From contig JAEZKA010000060.1 of assembly GCA_023436225.1 (NCBI GenBank), positions 1 through 64,000 on the forward strand: DNA of 64,000 nucleotides, read 5' to 3'. Positions 8,247 through 18,191 of this stretch are shown piece after piece. Each line of letters begins with the position of its first letter. Position 1 is the stretch's first letter. The position numbers and the translations under genes are program-made. This DNA comes from Bacillota bacterium (GTDB lineage Bacteria > Bacillota > Clostridia > Lachnospirales > Lachnospiraceae). Below the pieces are notes generated by a model. That model was not told where the DNA came from. It saw only the letters and a program-made list of their open reading frames with translations, and ran no database searches.

Positions 8247-10946
8247 CTATCTTAATTCAACCAGAATTCTGTGATCCGTATCCTTAGCAAGTGCTTCGAT
8301 ATCCTGCCTGGGAATGATATAGCTTCTGTCATTCACCTCATATATATTACCCTTCATAATAACCTTGCCAATCTGATAATTACCGTAATCCTTCCTTCCC
8401 TTATTCTCATAACAAATGGTAAGCCTTCGACCTGCGAATATCAGCGATACCTCAGCCTGCTCTTGTTGATCAAACTGCTCCCCTAAGAGCTTCGGCTCCA
8501 ATACTAGATCACCCATTGAACCCTTGACACCAAACATCTCTGTCAATACAGTTAACAATAGCCAGCTTGCTGAGCCGGTGAGATAATGATATAAGCCCCT
8601 TCCGTTATCTCCGATATACTCCGGAATACCGGGATAGATACGGCTCTTTTCAAAATTGTTGCAGTGGCGATATAAGGTGTTAATTGCCTTGTAGCCTTCC
8701 TTAACAAAACCTCTCTGATAAAGAGCATTGGAATACATCACTACCATGTGGGAGAATACTGCTCCGTTCTCCTTATGACCGTAGGCAAAGCCAAACATAC
8801 GCCCCAAATCCTCTTTTACTTCCTTAAAATCCGTATTCAGCTTATAACCGCCTATTGCTTCATCAAACAGATAAGTATCGGCTGCTTTTACAATTGCCCT
8901 TACCTGCTCGTCCGAAGCTGTCCCTGACATGATAGCGAATACCTGACCCGTCAGTATCATTCGAACACCGGTTTCAAAATTACCTTCAACTCTTCTACCG
9001 TTATTATCATAATATCCGTTAAACCAGGAGTGACCGTCCTTACTATCAAGCCATTCAGTACCCCGAATGTGATTACGGATCCAGGCTGCCTTATTCTTTA
9101 GATTCTGTGCCAAATCCTCACAGCTTATATGAAAGCAATCACCGGACAAGGTACTTCTACAGCTATTGCAGTAATCGTGAAGAAGCCTTTGTTTCTCTTC
9201 CACCGTGTCGTAAAGTGAGGGTTGATCCGTAAGTAGCAGCTCCAGCTCCTTAAAGAAGGAAAGTGTTCGGATTCCCTTCTGCTGCAAATCAAGGATTAAA
9301 TCTGCCATCATATCCAAATTACTACCGAACAAAGCAGTAAAAGCAACACTCTCCCCCCGGTCCTTCGCCATATCCAAAGCATCGTTCCAATCAGCTCCTC
9401 GTAGACGAATATGATTGTGCTCTCCCACATCATAGAAGGCGGCCAGATGCGAGATTAGCATATGCTCCAATATACTTCCCTGATATTCCTTGCCATCCGC
9501 CGTCTTAACGCGATTACCATCCTCGGGCTTCCAAAGAAGATCCTTTTCCTCCCCTCTCATTGTCTGGGGATCCTTGAAATAGCTATTCTGATTCAACAGA
9601 ATATCTAGATCACCGCTTTGCATTATGTATAATCTTGTGGTTAGAAAAGGCCATACGCCATGATCCATCCATACTCTTGTTATATTATTACGGTCCGCAA
9701 TGAACTCCCCCTGCTTTGCACCGATAATCGTCGCATTGGTTCCATCCATACGTATGCCGCCAAAATTGCTGACTAGCATTTCCCTTACTCCTGAGGGATT
9801 CATTATAAGTAAAGCAAGGCAATCCTGCCACAAATCCCGCCATCCACGACCACCTCTACCATAGTCATGATGGGGAAGGAAGGAACAGCCATAAATTCTA
9901 CGAAGCATGGGCTGGAAATTAACCCAGTGCATCCACGCATCAAACTCCTTCGAGCCTGTATTATAAGATACATTAACCTTCTCTTCCCAATACGCCTTCG
10001 TTGCTGCAAGGCTATCCTGACAGGACTTTACCGTTCTGAATTTCGCTGCTGCTGCCTCTAACTCCTCCTTTGAGGAGCCAAATCCCATAACTACAGTATA
10101 AGATACCGTAGTGTTCGGCTCTAATGTAATCTCAGGAAAAACAATCCCTCCTAAAGCTTCATAGCCGTTTCTATGAAAGCCTGCTTCCTCTGGCTTTCGT
10201 CCGGTTAGAATTGCCTTCGGCCACTCAAAGGAGCCGCCATCACCGATAAAATCTTCCACCACAGGATAAAAGCCAACGGGAGACTCACCATCTCCTGTAC
10301 TTCCAAAGACTCCGTAGAACACTGTATTCTTATGATGTCCACGCTCATCAAAGGTAAGGGTCGGATTGAGGACTACGCCATACTCGGTTGTCTCAATTCG
10401 GTGCAGTATCGAGGTTACGTTGCGATGATCCCTAATATTATCAGCTGACCTTCCATAGAGAGGAATGGCAGCTGTCGGACTCAAAGTAAACGGGCTCGTT
10501 CCTATGTTGGTTATTGCAATCAGCATGAGCTCCAAGCTTTCGCCGGTATAAGGCACAAAGGAGGTGACCTCCGATTTGATCGGAAGTTCCCTTGAAGTTC
10601 TCGATACCATATGCCACATCATTCCCGCTTCTAAGACAGTCTCTTCCTTCTCTCCGGTAAAGAGCTTTGCTTGCTGTAAGGCTGATCTTCCGGTCGCTGA
10701 CCAGACCTTCTCCCCATCTAATTTACACCAGAAGTTACGAGAGGATTTATTATTATGTAAATCCTCACTGCTGACTGGTGCCAGCAAAAAGGTATTCTGT
10801 CCCATCTTATTATCTCCGCCTAATGTAGGAGTCACACATCCCATCACTCCGCTTTCATTAGCAATCGGAAAATATAGATAGCTTGTTAATTCCGGATCTT
10901 CAAGCTGAAATGCCCCTTTATCATTTATGTATTGATACCCTTTCAT
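8247..10946 (-). CDS. GH94 family beta-glycoside phosphorylase
   Basis: GH94 enzymes cleave beta-linked disaccharides or oligosaccharides with phosphate, releasing glucose 1-phosphate. The protein (899 residues from the chosen start) has the N-terminal beta-sandwich followed by an (alpha/alpha)6 barrel. The barrel carries GWRDLWQD (about 368-375) and RGADWNDALDM, whose Asp near residue 522 is the expected proton donor. There is no signal peptide, so it acts on imported sugars. The ATG at 10946 has GGGGAG just upstream; a GTG eight codons earlier precedes that site. It lies 37 bp after the GH2 gene. Size fits cellodextrin- or laminaribiose-type phosphorylases, but the exact linkage is not determined. 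Confidence 0.85.
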   Translation of the reverse strand: MKGYQYINDKGAFQLEDPELTSYLYFPIANESGVMGCVTPTLGGDNKMGQNTFLLAPVSSEDLHNNKSSRNFWCKLDGEKVWSATGRSALQQAKLFTGEKEETVLEAGMMWHMVSRTSRELPIKSEVTSFVPYTGESLELMLIAITNIGTSPFTLSPTAAIPLYGRSADNIRDHRNVTSILHRIETTEYGVVLNPTLTFDERGHHKNTVFYGVFGSTGDGESPVGFYPVVEDFIGDGGSFEWPKAILTGRKPEEAGFHRNGYEALGGIVFPEITLEPNTTVSYTVVMGFGSSKEELEAAAAKFRTVKSCQDSLAATKAYWEEKVNVSYNTGSKEFDAWMHWVNFQPMLRRIYGCSFLPHHDYGRGGRGWRDLWQDCLALLIMNPSGVREMLVSNFGGIRMDGTNATIIGAKQGEFIADRNNITRVWMDHGVWPFLTTRLYIMQSGDLDILLNQNSYFKDPQTMRGEEKDLLWKPEDGNRVKTADGKEYQGSILEHMLISHLAAFYDVGEHNHIRLRGADWNDALDMAKDRGESVAFTALFGSNLDMMADLILDLQQKGIRTLSFFKELELLLTDQPSLYDTVEEKQRLLHDYCNSCRSTLSGDCFHISCEDLAQNLKNKAAWIRNHIRGTEWLDSKDGHSWFNGYYDNNGRRVEGNFETGVRMILTGQVFAIMSGTASDEQVRAIVKAADTYLFDEAIGGYKLNTDFKEVKEDLGRMFGFAYGHKENGAVFSHMVVMYSNALYQRGFVKEGYKAINTLYRHCNNFEKSRIYPGIPEYIGDNGRGLYHYLTGSASWLLLTVLTEMFGVKGSMGDLVLEPKLLGEQFDQQEQAEVSLIFAGRRLTICYENKGRKDYGNYQIGKVIMKGNIYEVNDRSYIIPRQDIEALAKDTDHRILVELR

Positions 10947-10983
10947 CAACTTCTCCCCTTCCCTATACACCTATATAATCTAC

Positions 10984-12810
10984 TTAATTTATCTCTCTCT
11001 TCTCTGGCTCCACAGCATCCATCCAATCGGTTAACGGAGCTACCTTGCATACCTTTCTGTCATAGGTTAACAGCCCATTTACCTCATCCTCCACATCGGA
11101 CAGCTGGGTGTAGACTACTGCAGATAGTCCCTGACGGTAAAGCTTAGCAAGTTCATTACGGTATAATCTCTGATAAGCTTCATTAAAATCCTCCTTTGTA
11201 AGGAAAACCTTATAGCCATACACTCTCCATGAGAAGGAATGCTCCATAATATAACAAGCATAACCGCCAATCTCCGAGAAGATAACCGCCCGTCTCTTAT
11301 GCTTCACCTTAAGAGGATGAAAATAATTGTGGACACTCTCAAAATCGCCGATTCCCTGATCAAACCAACCGCTGGCATGATCAATGAGCCTAGTTCCGTC
11401 CAATTCCTTTATTAACTGATATGCATCTCTAGCATCAAATTGCCCCCATCCCTCATTAAAGGGCACCCAAACCACAATCGAAGGGCAATTATACAATAGC
11501 TCAACCGTCTGACGGCACTCCATACTCCATTCCCGTCTGCCCACCAGGCTATCTCTTCCTAGAAGCTTATAATGCTTATCTTTTACTCGTGCAGCTACCC
11601 CCGGAAGTAAGGTCGGTAGATAACCAACCAGCCATTGATTGTATTTCTCACCGCCGTTAACCATATCCTGCCAAACCAGCATCCCTAACCGATCACAATG
11701 ATAATACCATCTCAGTGGTTCAATCTTGATATGCTTCCTCAGCATGTTGAAGCCCAGAGTCTTGGCTTGCTCGATATCATAAATCATAGCCTCATCACAG
11801 GGGGCCGTATATAATCCATCGGGCCAATATCCCTGATCAAGAAGACCATTCTGAAAATAGGGCTTTCTATTTAGGTAAATACGTGTCACTCCGGCTTCAT
11901 CCTTCTTAAGCTCCACGCTCCTCATGGCAAAATAGCTTTCAACCTGGTCTTCACCTACCGTTATATCCAGTTCATAAAGGAACGGGTTCTCCGGACTCCA
12001 GCAGATCGTCTTTTCCAGCTTGATGGTAAACTTCCTCTCTTTGGATGAGGCACGCTGTAATATACTGTCCCCATCCCTAATAATAACCCAATAGACCAAA
12101 TCCTTCGGCTGCTCTGACAATTGGCAATTAAGATTGATATCCAACTCCAGCTCACTCTGTTCCAGCTTCGGTGTAAGCTTGATCTGTGTAATGTAGTTAA
12201 CCGGTACCCATTCATACCATACCGTCTGCCAGATACCACTTTGTGCCGTATAGAACATTCCTCCACGCATTAGCTTCTGTTTTCCCCTGCTATGATAAGA
12301 GGTATCTGAGACATCGATCACCTTAACAGTCAGTAGATTCTCTCCTGGCTTTACATCCTGTGTGATATCGATGGAGAATGGAAGATAGCCCCCCATATGC
12401 TTGGCAACCTTACGTCCGTTGATAAATACTTCACATCGCTGGTCAACTGCACCAAAGTGGAGTATAAGTCTCCTTCCTTTGGGTATCTCCCCCAGGCTCA
12501 GGCTTCTTTCATACCATAAATATTCGTCAGGCATTAGCTGTCTGTTCACTCCGGAAAGGACGCTCTCCGGTGAGAAAGGCACAAGTATCTTACCATCGAA
12601 GGATACTGGTTTGTGCCTCTCCTTTGTGATACAATAATCCCAATAACCGTTTAGTATTGTATAATTATCTCTTTTTAGCTGTGGTCTGGGATATTCCGTC
12701 AGCACCTTCTCCGGATCTAGATTTTTACCCCAGATTGTATATAATTGATTATTCGTAAACAGCTGCTTATCCCGAAAGAACATGGTTCTGACCGCATCCT
12801 TAATATTCAT
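10984..12810 (-). CDS. Glycoside hydrolase family 2 protein
   Basis: GH2 enzymes are retaining beta-galactosidases, beta-glucuronidases, beta-mannosidases and relatives. The order seen is an N-terminal jelly-roll sugar-binding domain (to about 200, with WYERS and FGAVDQRCEVFING motifs), an Ig-like domain (about 205-305), then a TIM barrel. The barrel carries the acid/base Glu in PFNEGWGQ (about 453) and the probable nucleophile Glu in IFSEIGG (about 513). At 608 residues it is compact for GH2 and lacks secretion signals. Its start has GGGGG 7 bp upstream. Its place between two GH94 phosphorylases suggests it trims side groups or unusual linkages from the same oligosaccharide. Substrate unknown. 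Confidence 0.87.
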   Translation of the reverse strand: MNIKDAVRTMFFRDKQLFTNNQLYTIWGKNLDPEKVLTEYPRPQLKRDNYTILNGYWDYCITKERHKPVSFDGKILVPFSPESVLSGVNRQLMPDEYLWYERSLSLGEIPKGRRLILHFGAVDQRCEVFINGRKVAKHMGGYLPFSIDITQDVKPGENLLTVKVIDVSDTSYHSRGKQKLMRGGMFYTAQSGIWQTVWYEWVPVNYITQIKLTPKLEQSELELDINLNCQLSEQPKDLVYWVIIRDGDSILQRASSKERKFTIKLEKTICWSPENPFLYELDITVGEDQVESYFAMRSVELKKDEAGVTRIYLNRKPYFQNGLLDQGYWPDGLYTAPCDEAMIYDIEQAKTLGFNMLRKHIKIEPLRWYYHCDRLGMLVWQDMVNGGEKYNQWLVGYLPTLLPGVAARVKDKHYKLLGRDSLVGRREWSMECRQTVELLYNCPSIVVWVPFNEGWGQFDARDAYQLIKELDGTRLIDHASGWFDQGIGDFESVHNYFHPLKVKHKRRAVIFSEIGGYACYIMEHSFSWRVYGYKVFLTKEDFNEAYQRLYRNELAKLYRQGLSAVVYTQLSDVEDEVNGLLTYDRKVCKVAPLTDWMDAVEPEKREIN

Positions 12811-12882
12811 CAAAGCACCCCCATAATTTATTAATTCAATTATATACTATTCTGTTATCCATCACAAGAATACCATGTTCTT

Positions 12883-12895
12883 CCGATATTATCGG
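12883..12895. promoter_or_regulatory. Palindrome upstream of GH2 gene
   Basis: CCGATATTATCGG is a perfect 6-bp-arm palindrome around one central base, 73 bp upstream of the GH2 start. It could be an operator or a small hairpin. No second copy is obvious in the window. Confidence 0.25.
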
Positions 12896-12909
12896 TCTTT
12901 TATCCAAAC

Positions 12910-12917
12910 AAACGTTT
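12910..12917. promoter_or_regulatory. Candidate LacI-type operator (AAACGTTT)
   Basis: AAACGTTT has the central-CG palindrome common in LacI-family operators and lies 100 bp upstream of the GH2 start. A longer version, AAAACGTTTT, occurs at 17941-17950 upstream of the LacI gene of this block. This pairing is the only support for a link. Confidence 0.3.
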
Positions 12918-13070
12918 ATTCATTATTAGCATAACAGGTGGTAATTAATTTCATTGATCATACTCCCTTCTGACTTATGCATCCCTTATTCTGTCCACCT
13001 ACAAGTCCTTATCGACATTCATAGGTCAATTGCCGGTAGCTGTCTTCTTTCTGTAAAGGGCAGTATAGCC

Positions 13071-16000
13071 TTACTCCATGTACACAACTAGCTCTTTCCA
13101 CGTTCCATCCCTGAGCTTCTCTGCCAGAGTGCCGCATATCATATTTCCATCAATGATTTCCTTGGTATCACTAATCTCAATCCGTCTGATGACAGCAGCA
13201 CCATCGCCGTAAGTTGCTTTGCGTTTCGGATTAATATAGGTTACCTTACAGCTTGAGAACATGGTAAAGGAAGCACGACCGTCCTCATCGAACATCCAAT
13301 CTGAGAGCTTTGGCTCAAAGTAAAGCTTTAAGGTCCCATCCTCGTAGGTGAAAATCCGATCACCAAGGAACATCAAAATCCATATCGATATTGCCTCAGT
13401 AGTAGAACCGGATAGACGTGCTACAAAGCCTCTTCCATGGACTTCTTCATTTGGATTCACACTGGAGGCCAGGAAGGAGGAATTCTCCAAAATACTTCTT
13501 CCATATTCCTTCGGGTTACGGAAGACAACCATTGCTGTTTTAATATCCTGGTAAAACTGTTCGTACAATCCGGCACGAAGCAGTGATAACAGGTATTTGT
13601 ACTCCATATGTAAGAAGATGCTTTCACGCTCAAGCCACCCTGCTGTAAAGGCACGAATTCTTCCGTTTTCCATAGAAATATGTTCTATCGGAACGCTGGT
13701 CTTATACATACCAAGCTTTCGATCATAGAGTTCACTTTCCCTCACCTTCTGATATAAAGCTCTCGCTTCCCAGGTGCTTCTCATAGTAGGTAGCATCTTT
13801 GCAGGTCCTTCCAAAAATGCTGGAAGAGGCTGCACCTCAAACGCTTTCACAGCTGCTTTCGGTAGCCCGTAACCGCTTATCATCTTATGCCCGTTCTCAT
13901 CCAGAACCGGTTCAAATTCAACCGCACGATAGGTAAAATAGGTTGGAACAATTCCCTCACCATATGCACAAGCCCTCTCGATGCCATAATCAAGCTTTGC
14001 CAGGAAGGAGCTGAACATTGCCAGAAGATCTTTTGTATTCACCTTCTTTTCACTGCCCTCTGCTGCAAAGCGAACCTGCTCCCGAAACTGTTCGCGTAGT
14101 GTAGTCACTCGGTCCCAGTAGGTAAAGTCATCCAAGCCATTCTTGCCCGCCATACTTACCAGACCTATAATATTAATCAAAAGACGGTATACCTCTGTCG
14201 GTAGGGCTAACTCTTCTACCAAAGTGACGTTATCGCAGATGAATGTAACCAGACGCTTTAGCTCGAAGGTTTCAGACATACCGCTGCCGAATAACCCGGG
14301 CAGACCATTCATAGCATCATTCCAGCCGGGCTTTCCAGCTTCCATCTCGATACCCATACCGTAGGGGTCAAGAGAAGAGAATTTGATTACTGCCAGGGAA
14401 ATCATCTTACCCATCAGCGTCGTTACCGCATAATCCCCCTGCTTTGTCTTTAACCAGTTCGTGCCCAGCTTATTAAAGCCTTCACGATTTAATTTCTCCT
14501 CATCATGTATTAGAGCACCATATTGTCTTACTTCATTTTTTCCGGTAATGACGTATTTCTCCGACCTGGGAAGAACTCTTGCAGGACTGTCGTAGAAGCG
14601 ATAGGTGTTGTCTTCAAATAATAACCACTTTCGTTTCTCCGGAAAGATGCTTAGATAACCATCCACCAAATCCATATTATAATCCCAGTGATCACTCCAG
14701 TAACCCTCACCAAAACCTGCTTCGATATTCTGGTTGCAGCAGGAAAGGAGCTTCTCCAGTAATGTATCCTCATCGCAGATAGTTTCAATATGATATTTTG
14801 CAATATAACTAGAGAGTTGGCCCGGTGTAAAGGGCTTATCGATGAACTTCAGCAGTCTATCTGATTGATCTCCGACATTATCCTCCAAAAACCGCTTTAT
14901 CTCTGGGAGGTCTTCCGTCTTAATGCAGAAGGTAGAAGGACGAACCTCAAGAGGGTTATAACCGTCTATCTGAATCAATTCAAAGAAGGTCTTAATATTA
15001 AAATCTCCGATTTCATTATGGAAGAACACATCATTTCTACGGTTCTGATTAACATCACGAAAATTACCGTTGCCCTGGGAATAGTATTCTCCTGCAATGG
15101 AGAAGAAGTTATAATCCCTTTCGGGATCACCATGCTTGCGACTGAACAGATGAACCACCGACTTCCCTCCACCCTTACCGAAGACTACGGGATATCCACC
15201 TCTCAGAAAATTATCCAGGTAATTCTGTTCCATATATTGATCGAATACCGGTACACCGGACTGGGTCTTAATATCTGCGGTTAATTGATCTACCAGCTCA
15301 TCTGCCATTTTCTCATTGACAGCGATAAAATCCCCCTCACAAAATTCTAACAGCTTATCCTTTAATTGCCCTACCGTTCCGGCAAAGCCTGTCAGAGAGT
15401 AGAATTCCTTACTCTCATCGCTGGATAATACCATGTCAATCGGTGTAAATCCGCAAGGCACCTTATTATAGAAGCATTGCCTTGTATGAAGCAGTTCTGA
15501 TAAAGATTGCTTCAAAAACGAAATCGGTTGGACCAAAGAAGTGTCAAAATCAAAGATAGCTTCAGCATCATAGATTACCGGCATAATCTGTCCTTCATGG
15601 ATTCCGACATAAAAGTAGCCCCCCTCAACTTCGGATACCTCAGCAGAATCATCACTGGAAGCACGCATGGTATAAAATGGTGCCTTTTCTTCTATGTTCT
15701 TGATCTCTGTCCAACTCTTGAACAGATTCGACATCTCCTTATACTGTCCATTGGTAATCCCGTAGGGTATAATCTTTGGCAAACCGTCCAACAGCTCAAT
15801 GCTCTTCTCCTCTTGATCCAGATTGGATATCTGAACCTTTCTGACCAAGGCTCCAATACTATTATTCGGTAATACGAAATATTTCACCTTAATCTTAATG
15901 CCATGCTCGTGATTGATCTCCTCAATCCAAAAGCTGTTCTTACGGATATAGAAATTACGATCTGCCTTAAGATTATACTCTCGAAATGGTTCAAAGAACC

Positions 16001-16259
16001 TTCCATTACATTTAATAAAAGTACGGAAGCCCTTAATCGCCGTATTCTCATAGGCAGTGTTGGCAGGATTGAACTCCATGATTGCATTATTCTTATGATG
16101 GATACCGAAACTGTTCACACCTTGTCCCCGATTGGTGTAATAGACCCATAGCGGAATGCCCTTCTTGCCCGCCAGACCCGGTAAAAAGCTTGAAAATGCC
16201 GGTAACTCATCATAGCCTTCCATTCTATAAATGTCCTCATGTAATTGATAACTGCTCAT
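13071..16259 (-). CDS. Large GH94 phosphorylase, probable 1,2-beta-oligoglucan type
   Basis: The product is 1062 residues, longer than cellobiose or chitobiose phosphorylases and similar in size and opening region to 1,2-beta-oligoglucan (sophorooligosaccharide) phosphorylases. Those enzymes convert linear beta-1,2-glucans and phosphate to glucose 1-phosphate. N-terminal beta-sandwich domains run to about 330, followed by the helical barrel. FRDVNQNRRND (400-410) and GWNDAMNG carry the expected catalytic Asp near 648. It has no signal peptide. GAGGGGG precedes the ATG. It lies downstream of the LacI gene and 260 bp upstream of GH2. GH94 membership is firm; the beta-1,2 specificity is inferred from overall architecture. 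Confidence 0.8.
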   Translation of the reverse strand: MSSYQLHEDIYRMEGYDELPAFSSFLPGLAGKKGIPLWVYYTNRGQGVNSFGIHHKNNAIMEFNPANTAYENTAIKGFRTFIKCNGRFFEPFREYNLKADRNFYIRKNSFWIEEINHEHGIKIKVKYFVLPNNSIGALVRKVQISNLDQEEKSIELLDGLPKIIPYGITNGQYKEMSNLFKSWTEIKNIEEKAPFYTMRASSDDSAEVSEVEGGYFYVGIHEGQIMPVIYDAEAIFDFDTSLVQPISFLKQSLSELLHTRQCFYNKVPCGFTPIDMVLSSDESKEFYSLTGFAGTVGQLKDKLLEFCEGDFIAVNEKMADELVDQLTADIKTQSGVPVFDQYMEQNYLDNFLRGGYPVVFGKGGGKSVVHLFSRKHGDPERDYNFFSIAGEYYSQGNGNFRDVNQNRRNDVFFHNEIGDFNIKTFFELIQIDGYNPLEVRPSTFCIKTEDLPEIKRFLEDNVGDQSDRLLKFIDKPFTPGQLSSYIAKYHIETICDEDTLLEKLLSCCNQNIEAGFGEGYWSDHWDYNMDLVDGYLSIFPEKRKWLLFEDNTYRFYDSPARVLPRSEKYVITGKNEVRQYGALIHDEEKLNREGFNKLGTNWLKTKQGDYAVTTLMGKMISLAVIKFSSLDPYGMGIEMEAGKPGWNDAMNGLPGLFGSGMSETFELKRLVTFICDNVTLVEELALPTEVYRLLINIIGLVSMAGKNGLDDFTYWDRVTTLREQFREQVRFAAEGSEKKVNTKDLLAMFSSFLAKLDYGIERACAYGEGIVPTYFTYRAVEFEPVLDENGHKMISGYGLPKAAVKAFEVQPLPAFLEGPAKMLPTMRSTWEARALYQKVRESELYDRKLGMYKTSVPIEHISMENGRIRAFTAGWLERESIFLHMEYKYLLSLLRAGLYEQFYQDIKTAMVVFRNPKEYGRSILENSSFLASSVNPNEEVHGRGFVARLSGSTTEAISIWILMFLGDRIFTYEDGTLKLYFEPKLSDWMFDEDGRASFTMFSSCKVTYINPKRKATYGDGAAVIRRIEISDTKEIIDGNMICGTLAEKLRDGTWKELVVYME

Positions 16260-16399
16260 TGTTATTGCCCCCTCATTAATAAATATCTTCCCATTAATAA
16301 TTAAGGGTGTTGCACTGGGTCATGGGCTGCCTTTCCTTACCCTCATCTCAAAAAGCAGCACCTTTTCCATGTGTAATACCCTTGATAAACTATAATCGC

Positions 16400-16415
16400 T
16401 GTGACTGATAAGTCA
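16400..16415. repeat. Short inverted repeat after LacI gene
   Basis: GTGACT and AGTCAC flank a 4-nt loop, just beyond the LacI stop and 141 bp upstream of the large GH94 start. It could be an operator for the GH94 gene or a weak terminator. There is no T run. Confidence 0.3.
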
Positions 16416-16422
16416 CTGTGTA

Positions 16423-17421
16423 TCATATTCTTACAATACAGGTATCTCTAATTACCAGGCTGGGAGTCAGCTTTATAAGCCTACCTGTATGATCATGATC
16501 CGCATCCATTAAGCGAAACAGTTCTGTTGCGCTCGTATTACCAAGCTCTGTTACCGGGCTATGGATGGTCGTCAAAGCCGGAGTATAGTATGAAGAAAGT
16601 ATAATATCATCAAAACCGATCACGCATACGTCATCCGGCACCTTATAGCCTCCCTCAGTTAATGCACGAATACAGCCCCATGCCATCTCATCGTTGGCGC
16701 AGAAGAAAGCATCCGGCATACTGGTTCCCTTCAGTAACAGGACTCGCATCTCGCTATATGCCACTGCTTCTTCAAAATATCCTCTAAGAATAATCGTCTC
16801 ATCGATGGGCAGATTATATTTGGCCATCGTACTCATGAAGGCCTGAAATCTGGCTTCATCATCATAATTATTAAGTCCGTGAATATATCCGATTCTTCGA
16901 TGTCCCTGCTTTATCAGATATTCCATTGCCAGTATTGCACCCTCCGTGTTATTAATAATCACACTGGACATATACTCCCCTGTATATTCACGGTCAATGA
17001 AAACAATAGGCATCTTGGTGAGTGCAATCCGATCTATATATTCATTGTGAAGTTGGTCATTCAATACGATTGCCCCTTCCACTCCAGAGGAAGTAATCAT
17101 ACTGTAAATCTCATCACTGGTATTTTCATTACTGATATAAATGTTAAGAAGATAGCCCTTTAATCTGCATTGCATATGGATTGCCTGCATGAGCATACGA
17201 TAAAAATCGCCCTGAATACTCGGAAGAAATAGACCGATAGTATTCTTCTTATTTGATTTTAGAAGCTTTGCATTCATATTTGGTACATACTTCAGCTTCT
17301 CGACAGCAGCCAATACCTTTTTCCTCTTCTCATCGCTTACAATATCAACATTATTGATAACATTTGATACGGTAGAGATTGCGACTCCTGCTTCCTTTGC
17401 CACATCCTTAATTGTTACCAT
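16423..17421 (-). CDS. LacI family transcriptional regulator
   Basis: This is a sugar-responsive DNA-binding repressor. The N terminus has the LacI helix-turn-helix (VTIKDVAKEAGVAISTVSNVI, residues 2-22 approximately), followed by the hinge and a periplasmic-binding-protein-like effector domain (about 60-332). Length is typical. The ATG at 17421 has GGGGA 7 bp upstream. It is directly upstream of the GH94-GH2-GH94-cupin block, so it probably controls that block in response to the imported glucan or its product. The effector cannot be read from sequence. Confidence 0.92.
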   Translation of the reverse strand: MVTIKDVAKEAGVAISTVSNVINNVDIVSDEKRKKVLAAVEKLKYVPNMNAKLLKSNKKNTIGLFLPSIQGDFYRMLMQAIHMQCRLKGYLLNIYISNENTSDEIYSMITSSGVEGAIVLNDQLHNEYIDRIALTKMPIVFIDREYTGEYMSSVIINNTEGAILAMEYLIKQGHRRIGYIHGLNNYDDEARFQAFMSTMAKYNLPIDETIILRGYFEEAVAYSEMRVLLLKGTSMPDAFFCANDEMAWGCIRALTEGGYKVPDDVCVIGFDDIILSSYYTPALTTIHSPVTELGNTSATELFRLMDADHDHTGRLIKLTPSLVIRDTCIVRI

Positions 17422-17940
17422 GTATACTTCCCCTGACTTTCTACTATTTTGCCCCTGCGGATAATCTTATCAAGACAATTTCATAATCTCTTTGCCCTGA
17501 TTATATCCCACATATACTATGATGTTATTTTTAAAAATCTGTAAACTTCCAATCCCCGTTATTATTACCAATGTATAGGATGCTTTAATATTGGCTAAAT
17601 CTGCCGATAATCAGGTTGAATAACTGCCCAACTCCGACTGGCATGAACCAGGTTGATCGAATATAGTCCCCTTAGTGCGTGCCAGCAGAGTGACAGCTAA
17701 TTTATTCATCTATATATTTCCTTTTATACTCCCAGGTACATTATAAAACACTTTTAATTAAATCACAACAATAAAAACATTTTTATTCTATTTTCAACCA
17801 ATATATTTTATGTATATTATACATTATCGGATGCTTTACATCCTGTTATATGTATATTTTAAACATTAACATTACGCAAACACAGCAACTGATTCTGTTT
17901 ATTTCCATATAATAAGAAAGATTGATGTATTCTCTTTATA

Positions 17941-17950
17941 AAAACGTTTT
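17941..17950. promoter_or_regulatory. Candidate LacI-type operator (AAAACGTTTT)
   Basis: A perfect 10-bp palindrome with central CG lies about 520 bp upstream of the LacI gene. It shares its core with the site at 12910-12917. Its distance from any start codon weakens the case. Confidence 0.25.
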
Positions 17951-18085
17951 TTATTCATCGTGAGCATCGTCATATTATATAGCTTCGTGTCTCAATGCTT
18001 ACAGATTATATTGCATTTTATACAGAAGTATGTCATTTACATTCCTTGTACCTACTATGCTTTAGAGCTAACCTTTAGATCATAA

Positions 18086-18107
18086 AAAAAGACAGAACCT
18101 ACGGTCT
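18086..18107 (-). terminator. Weak terminator of the hemerythrin gene
   Basis: On the minus strand a short hairpin (AGA-ACC pairing with GGT-TCT around GTA, one bulge) precedes a run of seven T. It is about 85 bp past the stop codon. Confidence 0.4.
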
Positions 18108-18191
18108 CTAGCCCAAACAGCTTTAACTCTCCATAAATCCCATCTTTAAATCACTATTCGGTTATGGCATATAACATACTCGATCGGCAAG

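Larger units (their letters stand above)
17422..18191. other. Long AT-rich intergenic region
   Basis: These 770 bp separate the LacI gene from bacteriohemerythrin. I see no supported gene on either strand. It contains the AAAACGTTTT palindrome (17941-17950) and a weak terminator for the hemerythrin gene (18086-18107). Its length is unusual for this otherwise compact window, and it could hold a small RNA or a lost gene. Confidence 0.4.

Noticed and set aside
14865..15284. 139-residue frame on the plus strand inside the large GH94 gene
   Set aside because: It is antisense to a clear enzyme gene and has no start signal.
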